Part shown: in pieces, positions 1-7,634 of the stretch
How positions within the stretch are numbered: the stretch's first letter is position 1
Layout: every line of letters begins with the position of its first letter
Assembly (NCBI RefSeq): GCF_023100805.1
Contig: NZ_CP095855.1
Coordinates: 6,241,001 to 6,305,000 of the forward strand
Source: Chitinophaga filiformis
GTDB taxonomy: Bacteria; Bacteroidota; Bacteroidia; Chitinophagales; Chitinophagaceae
Direction: 5' to 3'
Length of the DNA stretch: 64,000 bases
Position numbers and translations under genes: made by a program
Notes under the pieces: model-generated
What the model saw: the letters and a program-made list of their open reading frames with translations, nothing else
What the model was told of the DNA's origin: nothing
Database searches by the model: none

Positions 1-395
1 CGATTATTGAATTCTATATAAATATGAGGCAGTGGAACATAGCCTTCATTTACAGCAAATTTGCAGTAACCCAGTTCCACGGGCGACGTCCTCATGGGCC
101 GGGTGTAGCGGATGTGAAACCTTCGCTGTATCAATGGAGGCTTTTGTATTACCACTATACAATACTCATGCAAATTAAAAGGTTCTCCGAGGCTAAAGCT
201 GTATATAAAGCCATAAAACAGAATCAAATTGAGCATCCGGACAATTTTTCCGAGAAGGACGTTCAAATGATATTTGTGAACTCTGCTTTTATTATACAAT
301 TCCGATCAAAAATTGAACTCAGTAAGAAGTGGATTAAAAGCGTAATTCAAAAAGCATCTAAACCAATTCCATTGTATCTAATACCAGAAGTATGA
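1..395 (+). CDS. C-terminal part of an unrecognised protein, possibly TPR-like (cut by window start)
   Basis: The reading frame is open to the left edge of the window, so the first ATG at 24 need not be the true start. The visible stretch ends in a helical part (RFSEAKAVYKAIKQNQ) that looks like one tetratricopeptide-type helix pair; I do not recognise the family. Its stop codon overlaps the ATG of the LanKC-like gene by four bases (ATGA at 392-395), which points to translational coupling and a common operon. It may be a partner of the LanKC-like enzyme, but nothing in the sequence gives a function. Confidence 0.45.
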   Translation, partial: IIEFYINMRQWNIAFIYSKFAVTQFHGRRPHGPGVADVKPSLYQWRLLYYHYTILMQIKRFSEAKAVYKAIKQNQIEHPDNFSEKDVQMIFVNSAFIIQFRSKIELSKKWIKSVIQKASKPIPLYLIPEV

Positions 396-3001
396 TCACC
401 GATAATGACAATATCATTATTAGCAACCTTCGGATCGAGCGAGAGTATAGCGCCCTTGGATATACTGAAATTCTAGAGAAGTTTCGGCTCCGCTTTGCGG
501 AAGATGAAAAGTTTCTGAAAGTGAATCAGCGTCCACACAAAGGAGGTTGGGTTCTGTACATGTCAGTAGTAGTGACTGAGATAGAAGCATTGTTGGTACA
601 GATCGTTCCATACCTGGCCAAAACCAATTTATCCTTTGATGTTGCAAAATCTCCTGCAATAGTCCGCGCCCTATTTGCTGGCTTTTATGGATATGATATG
701 ATCGGAAAAATCATCACTATTTACCCTGATGAAAATGACATTTGCCAACTGGCCGCGACCTTAATTAAGCTTACCAGTGGATTTAGAGGACCTATTATTC
801 CAACAGCATTCCACATAAAAGGTCTCGTGCATGCCAATATAGTAGACAACAGCAAGGAAAGCAACGTATCAACAAATGGTATGGATACAGCCGCCACTGA
901 TTGTATCAATGTACCTGGCGTTCTGGTGGCCCGGCAACTTACATGGCCGTTTATTTCCATTACTGCGCCTCCAGCCATTAAGAAACAGAAAATATTAGCC
1001 AAAAGGTACCTAATTGATAAAATTTTAAAAAACGACGCTAAGGGACGGGTGATGAAGGTCCTGGATCTCAGGTCACTTAGATACCGAGTGGTTAAGGAAG
1101 GAATAAAATACATGTCCTATGATTACGCCGGCAGAGACGTTACGGACAGACTCCTCTGGCAATTTGAGATGCACAAGCGACTATCCCAAATTATTCCCGC
1201 TCCGGATGCTTACGCTCTTTTTGAAGAATCCGGAAATTATTACCTGGTGATTGATTTTAAAAAGGGTATGCCATTGAGCCAGTATATTGATGAAAGCTAT
1301 GCTTTAGGCCATTGTTCAACCTTGCCATCAGACGTGTGGGAAAACATATTAAATGCTTTAAAGTCAATCCTGCTGTTGTTGATTAAGCTTCACTCTAACG
1401 GCTACATATTCAGGGATGTGAATCCAAGAAACTTTCTTATTGACAGACCTCACTGCGTCACGTGTACTGACTTTGAGTTGACTTATCATATTGATACGGG
1501 TAAACCATCTCCTCCTTTTGAACTTGGAACGCCTGGTTATATGTCGCCCGAACAAAATGAAGGTGCTACGCCGACAGTACAGCAGGACATTTATGGCGTC
1601 GGAGGGCTGATGGTCCGGTGTTTGACCGGAATATCACCTATGGCATTTGATCTGGACAATATAGATGCACTACGGAAACAACTCAGCTTTCACATGGGCC
1701 CCAACCAGGCGAGCCTGGTAAGTCAATGCTTCTCCCCGGTTGCTGAACACCGGCCAACGCTATCCGGTATCGCTGCCGCTGTGAATACATGGCCGAATAA
1801 TTACTTTAGCCCGGCGATGTTTAACATGGGTAAACCAAATCCTGAACAAGTGAGATCAGTTATTCAGCATGCTATTGCGGGATTGACCAGTAGAAAAGTA
1901 GTGAATTCTGAAAAGTTGTGGGTTTCAAAATCTAGTGATGCAGCCGGTATCCATCCAAATGAAGTTGCTGAAACCGTAATATCACCAGACCTCTACCAGG
2001 GCATTGGAGGGATTATTTACCTCTTAATGGATGCGAAAAGTCTAGGATTTGATCTCTCTCCATGCAAAGGTGTACTGGAAGCTAATTTCAATTACCTTTT
2101 CAATCACTATGTAAATAATACTCAAATAGCAAATACCGGATTGTTTTATGGAATGGAGGGGAATGCATTATTGGCATTGAAGGCAATCAATCTCCAATGG
2201 GTTACCTCAACTCCTGAAATTTTAAAGGCAATACGAAGATCCACAGGGCTGTTATTGCCTGAGCTTAATTTAGAAACCGGTTCGGCTGGCATAGGAATAA
2301 TACTAATTGAAGTTTGTAAAATCTTCCAGGAAGATTGGCCGAGACAAGCGCTGGATAGCATTATTCACCGAATTTTAGAACAACAATGCAAAGATGGCTC
2401 CTGGCGCCTCAATTCTACGACTGGCTCAATTCCTAAGGATATCGATTTTAGTTTTTTTACTGGAGTTTCCGGAATCATATATTTTTTGCTGAAGGCATAT
2501 CAGTATAAGAAAAGTGACACCATCATTCTAAGTGCGATGAGAGGTTTAGAATATCTTATAAAGAGTGAACGACGGCGCAGATCCCGACAAATAAAAGCCC
2601 CCTGGATCAGAGCGGGAATTGCAGGGGCAGCAATTCCTTTCTTACAGGCATATGGTATTACCCAGGAAACCAAGCTCCGAAAACATGTAGAAAAATTGCT
2701 CAGGAAAATTCCCAATAGACTGAATGCAGCAAACCTGGGGTTCTCTAGCGGTCTTGCCGGTGTTGGGGAAGTGTATTTGCAAGCAGCAAATGTGGCCAGC
2801 TCACAAGAATGGATGGAGAGAGCTGACTGGATCACCAATTATGTACTACACAGAGCCATCCATGATTCTGGAGAAGGCCTGCTTTGGGCGACTGACACAA
2901 GCGGTGTTTTTACCGGAAGTCTTATGACAGGCAATGGCGCTATAATTCATTATCTGTTAAGATACCTTAGACCTGATAAAATAACCTATCCCATATTTTA
3001 A
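392..3001 (+). CDS. LanKC-like protein (class III lanthionine synthetase family): degenerate lyase, kinase, zinc-less LanC-like domain
   Basis: The 869-aa length and three-part order match class III LanKC enzymes, which phosphorylate Ser/Thr of a precursor peptide, eliminate phosphate and cyclise onto Cys. Residues about 1-150 resemble the family N-terminal domain (GGWVLYMS at 51, GKIITIYP near 105); the usual Lys/His of the GWKxHVS-type segment are replaced. Residues about 205-470 are a protein-kinase fold: VVKEG (Lys235), FRDVNPRNF with catalytic Asp and Asn (341-348), DFE (360-362), GTPGYMSPEQ. Residues about 530-869 are LanC-like alpha-toroid repeats (YGMEG, FFTGVSG, FSSGLAG, MTGNGA). The positions of the LanC zinc Cys and Cys-His are WIRAG and FSSG, so there are no metal ligands, as in other class III enzymes. 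MauE and exported peptide genes follow on the same strand. The exact reaction is not inferable; kinase activity looks most likely. Confidence 0.85.
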   Translation: MITDNDNIIISNLRIEREYSALGYTEILEKFRLRFAEDEKFLKVNQRPHKGGWVLYMSVVVTEIEALLVQIVPYLAKTNLSFDVAKSPAIVRALFAGFYGYDMIGKIITIYPDENDICQLAATLIKLTSGFRGPIIPTAFHIKGLVHANIVDNSKESNVSTNGMDTAATDCINVPGVLVARQLTWPFISITAPPAIKKQKILAKRYLIDKILKNDAKGRVMKVLDLRSLRYRVVKEGIKYMSYDYAGRDVTDRLLWQFEMHKRLSQIIPAPDAYALFEESGNYYLVIDFKKGMPLSQYIDESYALGHCSTLPSDVWENILNALKSILLLLIKLHSNGYIFRDVNPRNFLIDRPHCVTCTDFELTYHIDTGKPSPPFELGTPGYMSPEQNEGATPTVQQDIYGVGGLMVRCLTGISPMAFDLDNIDALRKQLSFHMGPNQASLVSQCFSPVAEHRPTLSGIAAAVNTWPNNYFSPAMFNMGKPNPEQVRSVIQHAIAGLTSRKVVNSEKLWVSKSSDAAGIHPNEVAETVISPDLYQGIGGIIYLLMDAKSLGFDLSPCKGVLEANFNYLFNHYVNNTQIANTGLFYGMEGNALLALKAINLQWVTSTPEILKAIRRSTGLLLPELNLETGSAGIGIILIEVCKIFQEDWPRQALDSIIHRILEQQCKDGSWRLNSTTGSIPKDIDFSFFTGVSGIIYFLLKAYQYKKSDTIILSAMRGLEYLIKSERRRRSRQIKAPWIRAGIAGAAIPFLQAYGITQETKLRKHVEKLLRKIPNRLNAANLGFSSGLAGVGEVYLQAANVASSQEWMERADWITNYVLHRAIHDSGEGLLWATDTSGVFTGSLMTGNGAIIHYLLRYLRPDKITYPIF

Positions 3002-3009
3002 CCATTTTT

Positions 3010-3459
3010 ATGAAAAAAGATATCATTGTCACCTTACTTGGGGCCGTAATCGTACTAACCTTTCTTTACACAGCGTCCGATAAGCTTATTAAGTTTAATG
3101 ACTATACTGAAATTATGGGGAGACAGCCTCTCCCAGCATGGTCCAAGCCCATACTCATTTGGGGCATTCCTTCGTCCGAATTTATTGTTTCTATGCTATT
3201 GTTCATCCCTAAAACCCGAAGATTGGGATTTGTGGGAGCCACAATATTGATGATTCTATTTACTGGCTACATAGGATTGGCGTTAATACACGCATTCAAG
3301 TATGTACCCTGTATTTGCGGAGGAATATTTCGAAATATGAGTTGGGAAAATCACTTTCTCATCAACGTAGCACTGTTGGCGATTGCAGCCTCCGGCTGGT
3401 TCTTCAATAATAGATCAACCGAAATTGCCAAAACTAGGAGAAACCATAGGCAAGTGTGA
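3010..3459 (+). CDS. MauE/DoxX-family redox-associated membrane protein
   Basis: 149 aa with about four hydrophobic helices. The family signature of the Bacteroidota MauE-like proteins is visible: a cysteine pair in YVPCICGGIF, then MSWENH before the last helix. MauE-type proteins are thought to support disulfide formation or redox maturation of periplasmic partners. The gene starts eight bases after the LanKC-like stop, so the two are surely cotranscribed, and a paralogue at 18086 again precedes a cysteine-bearing peptide gene. This supports a role in oxidising cysteines of the exported peptides; that link is inference. Confidence 0.85.
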   Translation: MKKDIIVTLLGAVIVLTFLYTASDKLIKFNDYTEIMGRQPLPAWSKPILIWGIPSSEFIVSMLLFIPKTRRLGFVGATILMILFTGYIGLALIHAFKYVPCICGGIFRNMSWENHFLINVALLAIAASGWFFNNRSTEIAKTRRNHRQV

Positions 3460-3475
3460 CATTCTTTACACTTGC
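3450..3475 (+). other. Hairpin at the end of the MauE gene
   Basis: Eight-base perfect arms GCAAGTGT (3450-3457) and ACACTTGC (3468-3475) enclose a ten-base loop and cover the MauE stop codon. No T run follows, so it is not a typical intrinsic terminator. It could protect the upstream mRNA or lower expression of the peptide genes downstream. Confidence 0.4.
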
Positions 3476-3691
3476 GTTAGAACCGCAATAGATAATGTCT
3501 GCCCCCAAATTAATTCACGGGCATATTAATATCCGAAATTCCATCCGGGAGTGCATCTTCTCTCCTGTTGCTATGTATTCATCTGGAGAAAAGTATGCGC
3601 TCACTGTAAAAATATTTCATGCGCAAGAAGTCAGGTTAACTGTCGAATCCTGATAAAATCGACAATTCTTTAAAAAATTAAATTAGGGTTT

Positions 3692-3892
3692 ATGAAAAAG
3701 TTACAACTGGGTATTATGGCAATCGCTTCACTTACTGGCGTCGGAATAGCTTCATCTGGATTCACCGCCAAGCATAAATTTGCTACAATTACGGTTTATG
3801 CTTATAAAAATGGTAGTACATTTAGTTACTACACTCAAACTGCCAGTCTTCCACTAGGTGCCGTATGTGGTGGGACTACGGACCCAACATGT
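3692..3892 (+). pseudogene. 5' part of an exported DUF6520-like peptide gene, cut by IS66
   Basis: Codes for 67 residues: a Lys-Lys start, a hydrophobic signal-like segment (about 7-24), AKHKFATITVYAY, and two cysteines (VCGG and PTC). The frame then runs into the insertion element and stops at 3952. Joining base 3892 to base 7006 restores one uninterrupted 114-aa product (see the 3' part), which matches the intact paralogue at 7227-7577 from end to end. By eye the family is that of short exported Bacteroidota peptides called DUF6520. The gene lies 232 bases after MauE on the same strand. Confidence 0.8.
3885..3892. repeat. Left copy of the 8-bp target duplication of the IS66 element
   Basis: CAACATGT directly precedes the left terminal repeat; the identical octamer lies at 6998-7005 directly after the right one. 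An eight-base duplication is typical of the IS66 family. Confidence 0.93.
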
Positions 3893-4015
3893 GTAAACCT
3901 CCAACGTGCCCCGTCTTTTTACTATCGACATTTCACCAGTAATATCTCGTGATATTCCGTTTTTCATTTTAGCGTGATTTTGTCGATATTTGGTTTACAA
4001 CCAAATAGTTCCGTT

Positions 4016-4369
4016 ATGTTAACGTTCTCCCCGCCCGATAGATTGACTGTAGGCCAGGCGCTGGCTAAATTGAGAGCAATCTATCAACCCGACAACACCG
4101 CTTTTTCACAGGCCCTGCGTACTTCCTATACGACATACTTGAAAACAGAACGGGATCAAAGAGAACTGAGCTTTTTAATGGCATTGAAGATCTGTAAATT
4201 TTACAAGATCGATATTCACGATTTGGTCGTCATGCTCAGTGATGAAGAACTTGATAGAAGAGATCAATCTGTTATTAGGGCCCAGGAGAAACGCGACAGG
4301 AAGAAGGCGGAGGCAGAAAGTGCAAAAGTGATAGATCTCGCTACCGGCAAAATAAAGCAAGGGATATAA
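4016..4369 (+). CDS. Passenger protein inside IS66, unknown function
   Basis: 117 aa from the ATG at 4016 (a GTG at 3974 would add 14 residues). The protein is charged and helical, with a Lys/Arg/Glu-rich C-terminal half. It lies inside the terminal repeats, convergent to the transposase genes, whose tnpC stop is only 11 bases away. The segment LSFLMALKICKFYKIDIHDL could be part of a small DNA-binding fold, but no helix-turn-helix is certain. It is probably carried with the element; I do not recognise its family. Confidence 0.55.
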   Translation: MLTFSPPDRLTVGQALAKLRAIYQPDNTAFSQALRTSYTTYLKTERDQRELSFLMALKICKFYKIDIHDLVVMLSDEELDRRDQSVIRAQEKRDRKKAEAESAKVIDLATGKIKQGI

Positions 4370-4380
4370 TCGGATATCTG

Positions 4381-6180
4381 TCAGACAGCCGATTTATGTG
4401 TGGTGTTGGACGATTTCCAGTTCTGGGGCAAAAGTTCCAGATACTTGTCTTTAGGGTGATCAGTAATTCTTCGCAGCACATCATCCAACCATTTTACAGG
4501 ATTGACACCTTGTAGACGGCAAGTAGCCAGCAGACTGTAAATAATAGCAGCGCGTTTACCTGCCAGATGAGAACCCGCAAACATGTGGTTATGCCTGCCT
4601 AATGCCAGTGGTCGTATTTGTGCTTCCAGTAAATTGTTGTCAGCCTCTAACATTCCATCAGTTGTATAGATCATCAGTGCGTCAAAGCGGGTAAGTGCGT
4701 AAGTAATAGCTTTATGCATCGGAGTCCCCGGTATAGTACCAGGAGCTTGTTGTTCCAGCCACTGACGCATTGCTAATAGTACCGGAACGGATTCGGCCTG
4801 TCTCTTTTCAGTGATCTGATCATAATCCAGGTTCAATGCTTTACATGCTGCTTCGATGGCATATAAAGGTTTAAAGAAGTTATCTAAAGCATATCCCGCA
4901 CGGCTGGAGTCATAATTCAGGGCTTGCGTAAAATATCTTCTCACATGCACAAGACATTGTTGATGGATGACACCTGGCTGTTTACCATAGCTGGTATACA
5001 CCCCATAACCATCTGTCAGCAAGTATCCCCGATACCCTGACAATATTTTCGCAATATCCTTTTTACCTCTTCCTTCCTGATAGGTAAAACCAGCTATGCG
5101 CTGAACAGGGGACATTATTGCCCACATCCAGCCTAAATGTGATTTCTTACCCTTCTTGCGGGTGTCATCCAAAACCTTGTAACAACTCTCATCAAAATGA
5201 AGATGCCTGCTGCTTAATATTTCCTTAAGAAGTAAATGCCATAATGGTTCCAGTATATCGCAGACCCTATTCGTAAAATAGGATAGCGTGCTATAAGATA
5301 GCGTGATCCCATACTGGACAAAACGTCTCTGCTGTCGCCATACAGGCATATGATAAAGGAACTTGTCAATCAATAGCATTACCAGAACACTAATGTCTAC
5401 TTTACATCTGGGGATAGGATGTTTTGGTAGCGGAGCTACGAACTGTTTAGCATACAAGCCATCTTCACAAGAAGCTATGTAAACAGGTCTCCTGGTAACT
5501 TTGACGTACCACCGTAGCGGACTACAAGCCAACTGCCGCTGTTCTTCTATTCGCAAAAGTCTGGCGCCAACAGGCAGATTTTCTACGTCCAGGACAATAA
5601 TCTCTTCTTCCAACCCTTCAGGAAGATCATGTCGACCACCTCTTTTCTTTGGGGCAATGGTAATACTGGTCCTGATATGAGCGGCTACTAGTTTTCTACT
5701 GTTTATGTGACATACACCCCAGTCATCAACGTCCAGGGATAATTTGCCTTGTATCACATCTACCGACATGGGGAGTTCGTTGCTGGTATGACGTTTCTCA
5801 CTTTTTATCCCATAGATCCATTTCTTTACTATACGCAACTCATGCCGAAGCATATCTAGCTTACTTAACTCTTTATTCTGTTCGTCTAAGTGTTGCTGCT
5901 GTGTAGATATCTGTTTATGCTGGTTGGTGATCAGTTGATCATACTGAGATAATTGTTCGACTTGTTGTAGGATTGTTTGCTGATAGCTGGCAAGTTGCAG
6001 ATCCTTATCGCATAAATACTGATGCTGTCTGATGATCAATTGGTCCTGCTCTCTGAGTAAGTTATCAGTAGTCTCACGATCCTGCTGCAGGAGCAATATT
6101 TGCTCCTGTAATAGTACAATTACCTGATCCTTTCCATCAGAGATAGCAGCTTTGTTGTATGTTTCGTGAGATTGTTTCAT
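4381..6180 (-). CDS. tnpC: IS66 family transposase (TnpC)
   Basis: 599 aa. Residues 20-110 form a long Gln-rich coiled coil, the usual IS66 N-terminal region. The catalytic DDE residues are visible: LHFDES (Asp330), LTDGYGVY (Asp390) and EADNNLLEAQIRPLALGR (Glu519), followed by the conserved FAGS. It catalyses cut and strand transfer of the element. Length and motifs are complete, with no frameshift. Confidence 0.96.
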   Translation of the reverse strand: MKQSHETYNKAAISDGKDQVIVLLQEQILLLQQDRETTDNLLREQDQLIIRQHQYLCDKDLQLASYQQTILQQVEQLSQYDQLITNQHKQISTQQQHLDEQNKELSKLDMLRHELRIVKKWIYGIKSEKRHTSNELPMSVDVIQGKLSLDVDDWGVCHINSRKLVAAHIRTSITIAPKKRGGRHDLPEGLEEEIIVLDVENLPVGARLLRIEEQRQLACSPLRWYVKVTRRPVYIASCEDGLYAKQFVAPLPKHPIPRCKVDISVLVMLLIDKFLYHMPVWRQQRRFVQYGITLSYSTLSYFTNRVCDILEPLWHLLLKEILSSRHLHFDESCYKVLDDTRKKGKKSHLGWMWAIMSPVQRIAGFTYQEGRGKKDIAKILSGYRGYLLTDGYGVYTSYGKQPGVIHQQCLVHVRRYFTQALNYDSSRAGYALDNFFKPLYAIEAACKALNLDYDQITEKRQAESVPVLLAMRQWLEQQAPGTIPGTPMHKAITYALTRFDALMIYTTDGMLEADNNLLEAQIRPLALGRHNHMFAGSHLAGKRAAIIYSLLATCRLQGVNPVKWLDDVLRRITDHPKDKYLELLPQNWKSSNTTHKSAV

Positions 6181-6272
6181 CAGACACTACCAATAACAGC
6201 GAAGGCAGATCTTTGTTCGATCTACCTTCACTGTTAAACAAAAATAATTTGCGCACTGAGATTAATAAAAGA

Positions 6273-6617
6273 TTAAGTGTATTGACGATACTTATGGAAA
6301 GATAATCCTTTAAGAATAGATAATAAGTCACTGGCATTTAATGCAACTGCGTTGTTACCTCCTTCCTGCATCAAAAGATCGAACCTCCCCTTATCTAACT
6401 TACGATACAGCATCGTAAAACCATTGTGTTCATGCAAGAGTATCTTCATGTGAGTCTTGTCTTTGTTGAGGAATACAAATATGTCATTATCTGTGATAGT
6501 CATGTGCATCTCATTTATCACGATTCCGCAAAGTCCTGCAAAACTTTTACGCATATCAGCACTGCCTCCATATAAAAAATACCTATACCGGTCTGTAAAC
6601 AATATTATGTTGCTCAT
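6273..6617 (-). CDS. tnpB: IS66 accessory protein TnpB (Orf2)
   Basis: 114 aa with the family features: YLYGGSADMRKSFAGL at the N-terminus, VFLNKDKTHMKILLHEHNG in the middle and a basic C-terminus. TnpB is needed with TnpA for IS66 transposition. Its ATG overlaps the tnpA stop by four bases (6614-6617), the normal coupled arrangement. Confidence 0.93.
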   Translation of the reverse strand: MSNIILFTDRYRYFLYGGSADMRKSFAGLCGIVINEMHMTITDNDIFVFLNKDKTHMKILLHEHNGFTMLYRKLDKGRFDLLMQEGGNNAVALNASDLLSILKGLSFHKYRQYT

Positions 6618-6928
6618 GCCAGTAACGATTTGAGATAATCAGGGCCAACTGGCTGGTAAAGACAAATATCTCCCACTTTGGCAAATAATCGTTCTTCCGG
6701 TAAATCTCTAGCGGGAAGTGAAGAAATGATTTCTATAAATCCTTCTGAAGGAGCTGTTTTTATGGGTGGATATTTCTTTCGCCAATTGTAAAAGGTGGCA
6801 TCGCTTATATTATGAAGTTCGCAAAAGTCCTTAACTCTCATTCCTCCCTTATCAAACATATCCATCAAGCCACTGATTTCACTCTCCGTGCGACGCATTT
6901 TAACCGGTTTGTTTAATTTGCTGCTCAT
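6614..6928 (-). CDS. tnpA: IS66 accessory protein TnpA (Orf1, helix-turn-helix)
   Basis: 104 aa from the ATG at 6928 (MSSKLNKPVKMRR). A helix-turn-helix is visible in VKDFCELHNISDATFYNWRK, the common DNA-binding part of IS66 Orf1. It is the first gene of the tnpA-tnpB-tnpC operon and lies close to the right terminal repeat. A longer frame to 6964 lacks a better start. Confidence 0.88.
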   Translation of the reverse strand: MSSKLNKPVKMRRTESEISGLMDMFDKGGMRVKDFCELHNISDATFYNWRKKYPPIKTAPSEGFIEIISSLPARDLPEERLFAKVGDICLYQPVGPDYLKSLLA

Positions 6929-6997
6929 AGTTTTTTTTAGCAGCAAAATTAATGGGCAGAACACCTATGACCTATGTGGGGCAGGTTGTTGGTTTAC

Positions 6998-7149
6998 CAA
7001 CATGTACATTTACCACAACACTATCCATTGCAAGACTGAATGATGCAACTGCCAGTCCCAATTATACAACGAACTTCCCAGCAGAAATAACAGGGGCAGG
7101 GCAACACCCCTATGTTAACTATCTGAGTCCTGGTAAAATTTGGAAGTAA
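6998..7149 (+). pseudogene. 3' part of the IS66-split DUF6520-like peptide gene (with right target duplication)
   Basis: Bases 6998-7005 repeat the target octamer; from 7006 the frame reads TFTTTLSIARLNDATASPN and ends at TAA 7147-7149, giving 47 residues that complete the 67 residues coded at 3692-3892. The same segment in the downstream paralogue is TFTTTLSIARLNDASSNPN, so the reading frame is certain. An ATG inside the element at 6952 could start a short product in this frame, but it would lack the signal segment. Confidence 0.85.
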
Positions 7150-7226
7150 TAACAACAATGAGGGTAGCTGATATCATCGGCTATCCTCCTATCTCGCGCA
7201 ACATAACTTTTCAAAATATTTTTTTT

Positions 7227-7577
7227 ATGCGGAAACTACATTTGACGGTTATGGCTATCACCTCTGTCGTAAGTATTGGCATTGTCCTGACTGGATTTTC
7301 TTCCACTCATAAGTTTACGACAATCACCGTTTATGCTTACAGAAGCCTGAATGGAGTTTACAGCTACTATTCTTCAAAATCGACCTTACCATTATTTTCT
7401 ACCTGCGTCTTTGGCTTTTTTTACGAAGTATGCACCTTTACTACAACTTTATCAATCGCTAGGCTAAATGACGCATCAAGCAATCCGAACTATACGATAG
7501 TTTTTCCATCAGAAAACACCACTTGTCATCCGTACGTTAATTTTTTGAGCAATACAGGCAGGATATATAAGAACTAG
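7227..7577 (+). CDS. Exported DUF6520-like peptide with three cysteines, intact paralogue
   Basis: 116 aa. The start at 7227 (MRKLHLTVMAITS) is chosen because it aligns with the start of the split paralogue and leaves a signal-like hydrophobic segment at 7-23. The mature part carries HKFTTITVYAYRS, three cysteines (STC, EVC, TTC) and many Ser/Thr. It is 77 bases after its disrupted sister and is the last gene of the + strand LanKC-MauE group. It may be the substrate of the redox proteins or the LanKC-like enzyme, or simply a secreted peptide; this is inference. Family assignment is by overall look only. Confidence 0.75.
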   Translation: MRKLHLTVMAITSVVSIGIVLTGFSSTHKFTTITVYAYRSLNGVYSYYSSKSTLPLFSTCVFGFFYEVCTFTTTLSIARLNDASSNPNYTIVFPSENTTCHPYVNFLSNTGRIYKN

Positions 7578-7634
7578 ACGCAGAGTAAAGATTTTTTCAA
7601 GGTTTGCCGACTTTCCAATCTATGTAATTATAAG

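Larger units (their letters stand above)
3893..6997 (-). mobile_element. IS66-family insertion sequence, complete (3105 bp)
   Basis: Imperfect 20-bp terminal inverted repeats bound the element: 3893-3912 begins GTAAACCTCCAAC, and the complement of 6978-6997 begins GTAAACCAACAAC; 17 of 20 bases agree. GTAA ends and an exact 8-bp duplication (CAACATGT) on both sides are family hallmarks. Inside are tnpA, tnpB and tnpC on the - strand and one passenger gene on the + strand at the left end. The transposase is full length with its DDE residues, so the copy may still be active. The perfect duplication and clean host frame indicate a recent insertion. Confidence 0.95.

Noticed and set aside
6952..7149. 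Apparent independent 65-aa gene with an ATG at 6952
   Set aside because: The first part lies inside the IS66 end; from 7006 it is the 3' part of the split peptide gene, as the target duplication and paralogue show.
392..7577. A pinensin-type lantibiotic cluster, known from Chitinophaga
   Set aside because: Pinensins use class I enzymes (LanB and LanC type). Here the enzyme is a kinase-containing class III type and there is no dehydratase, protease or exporter of that cluster.
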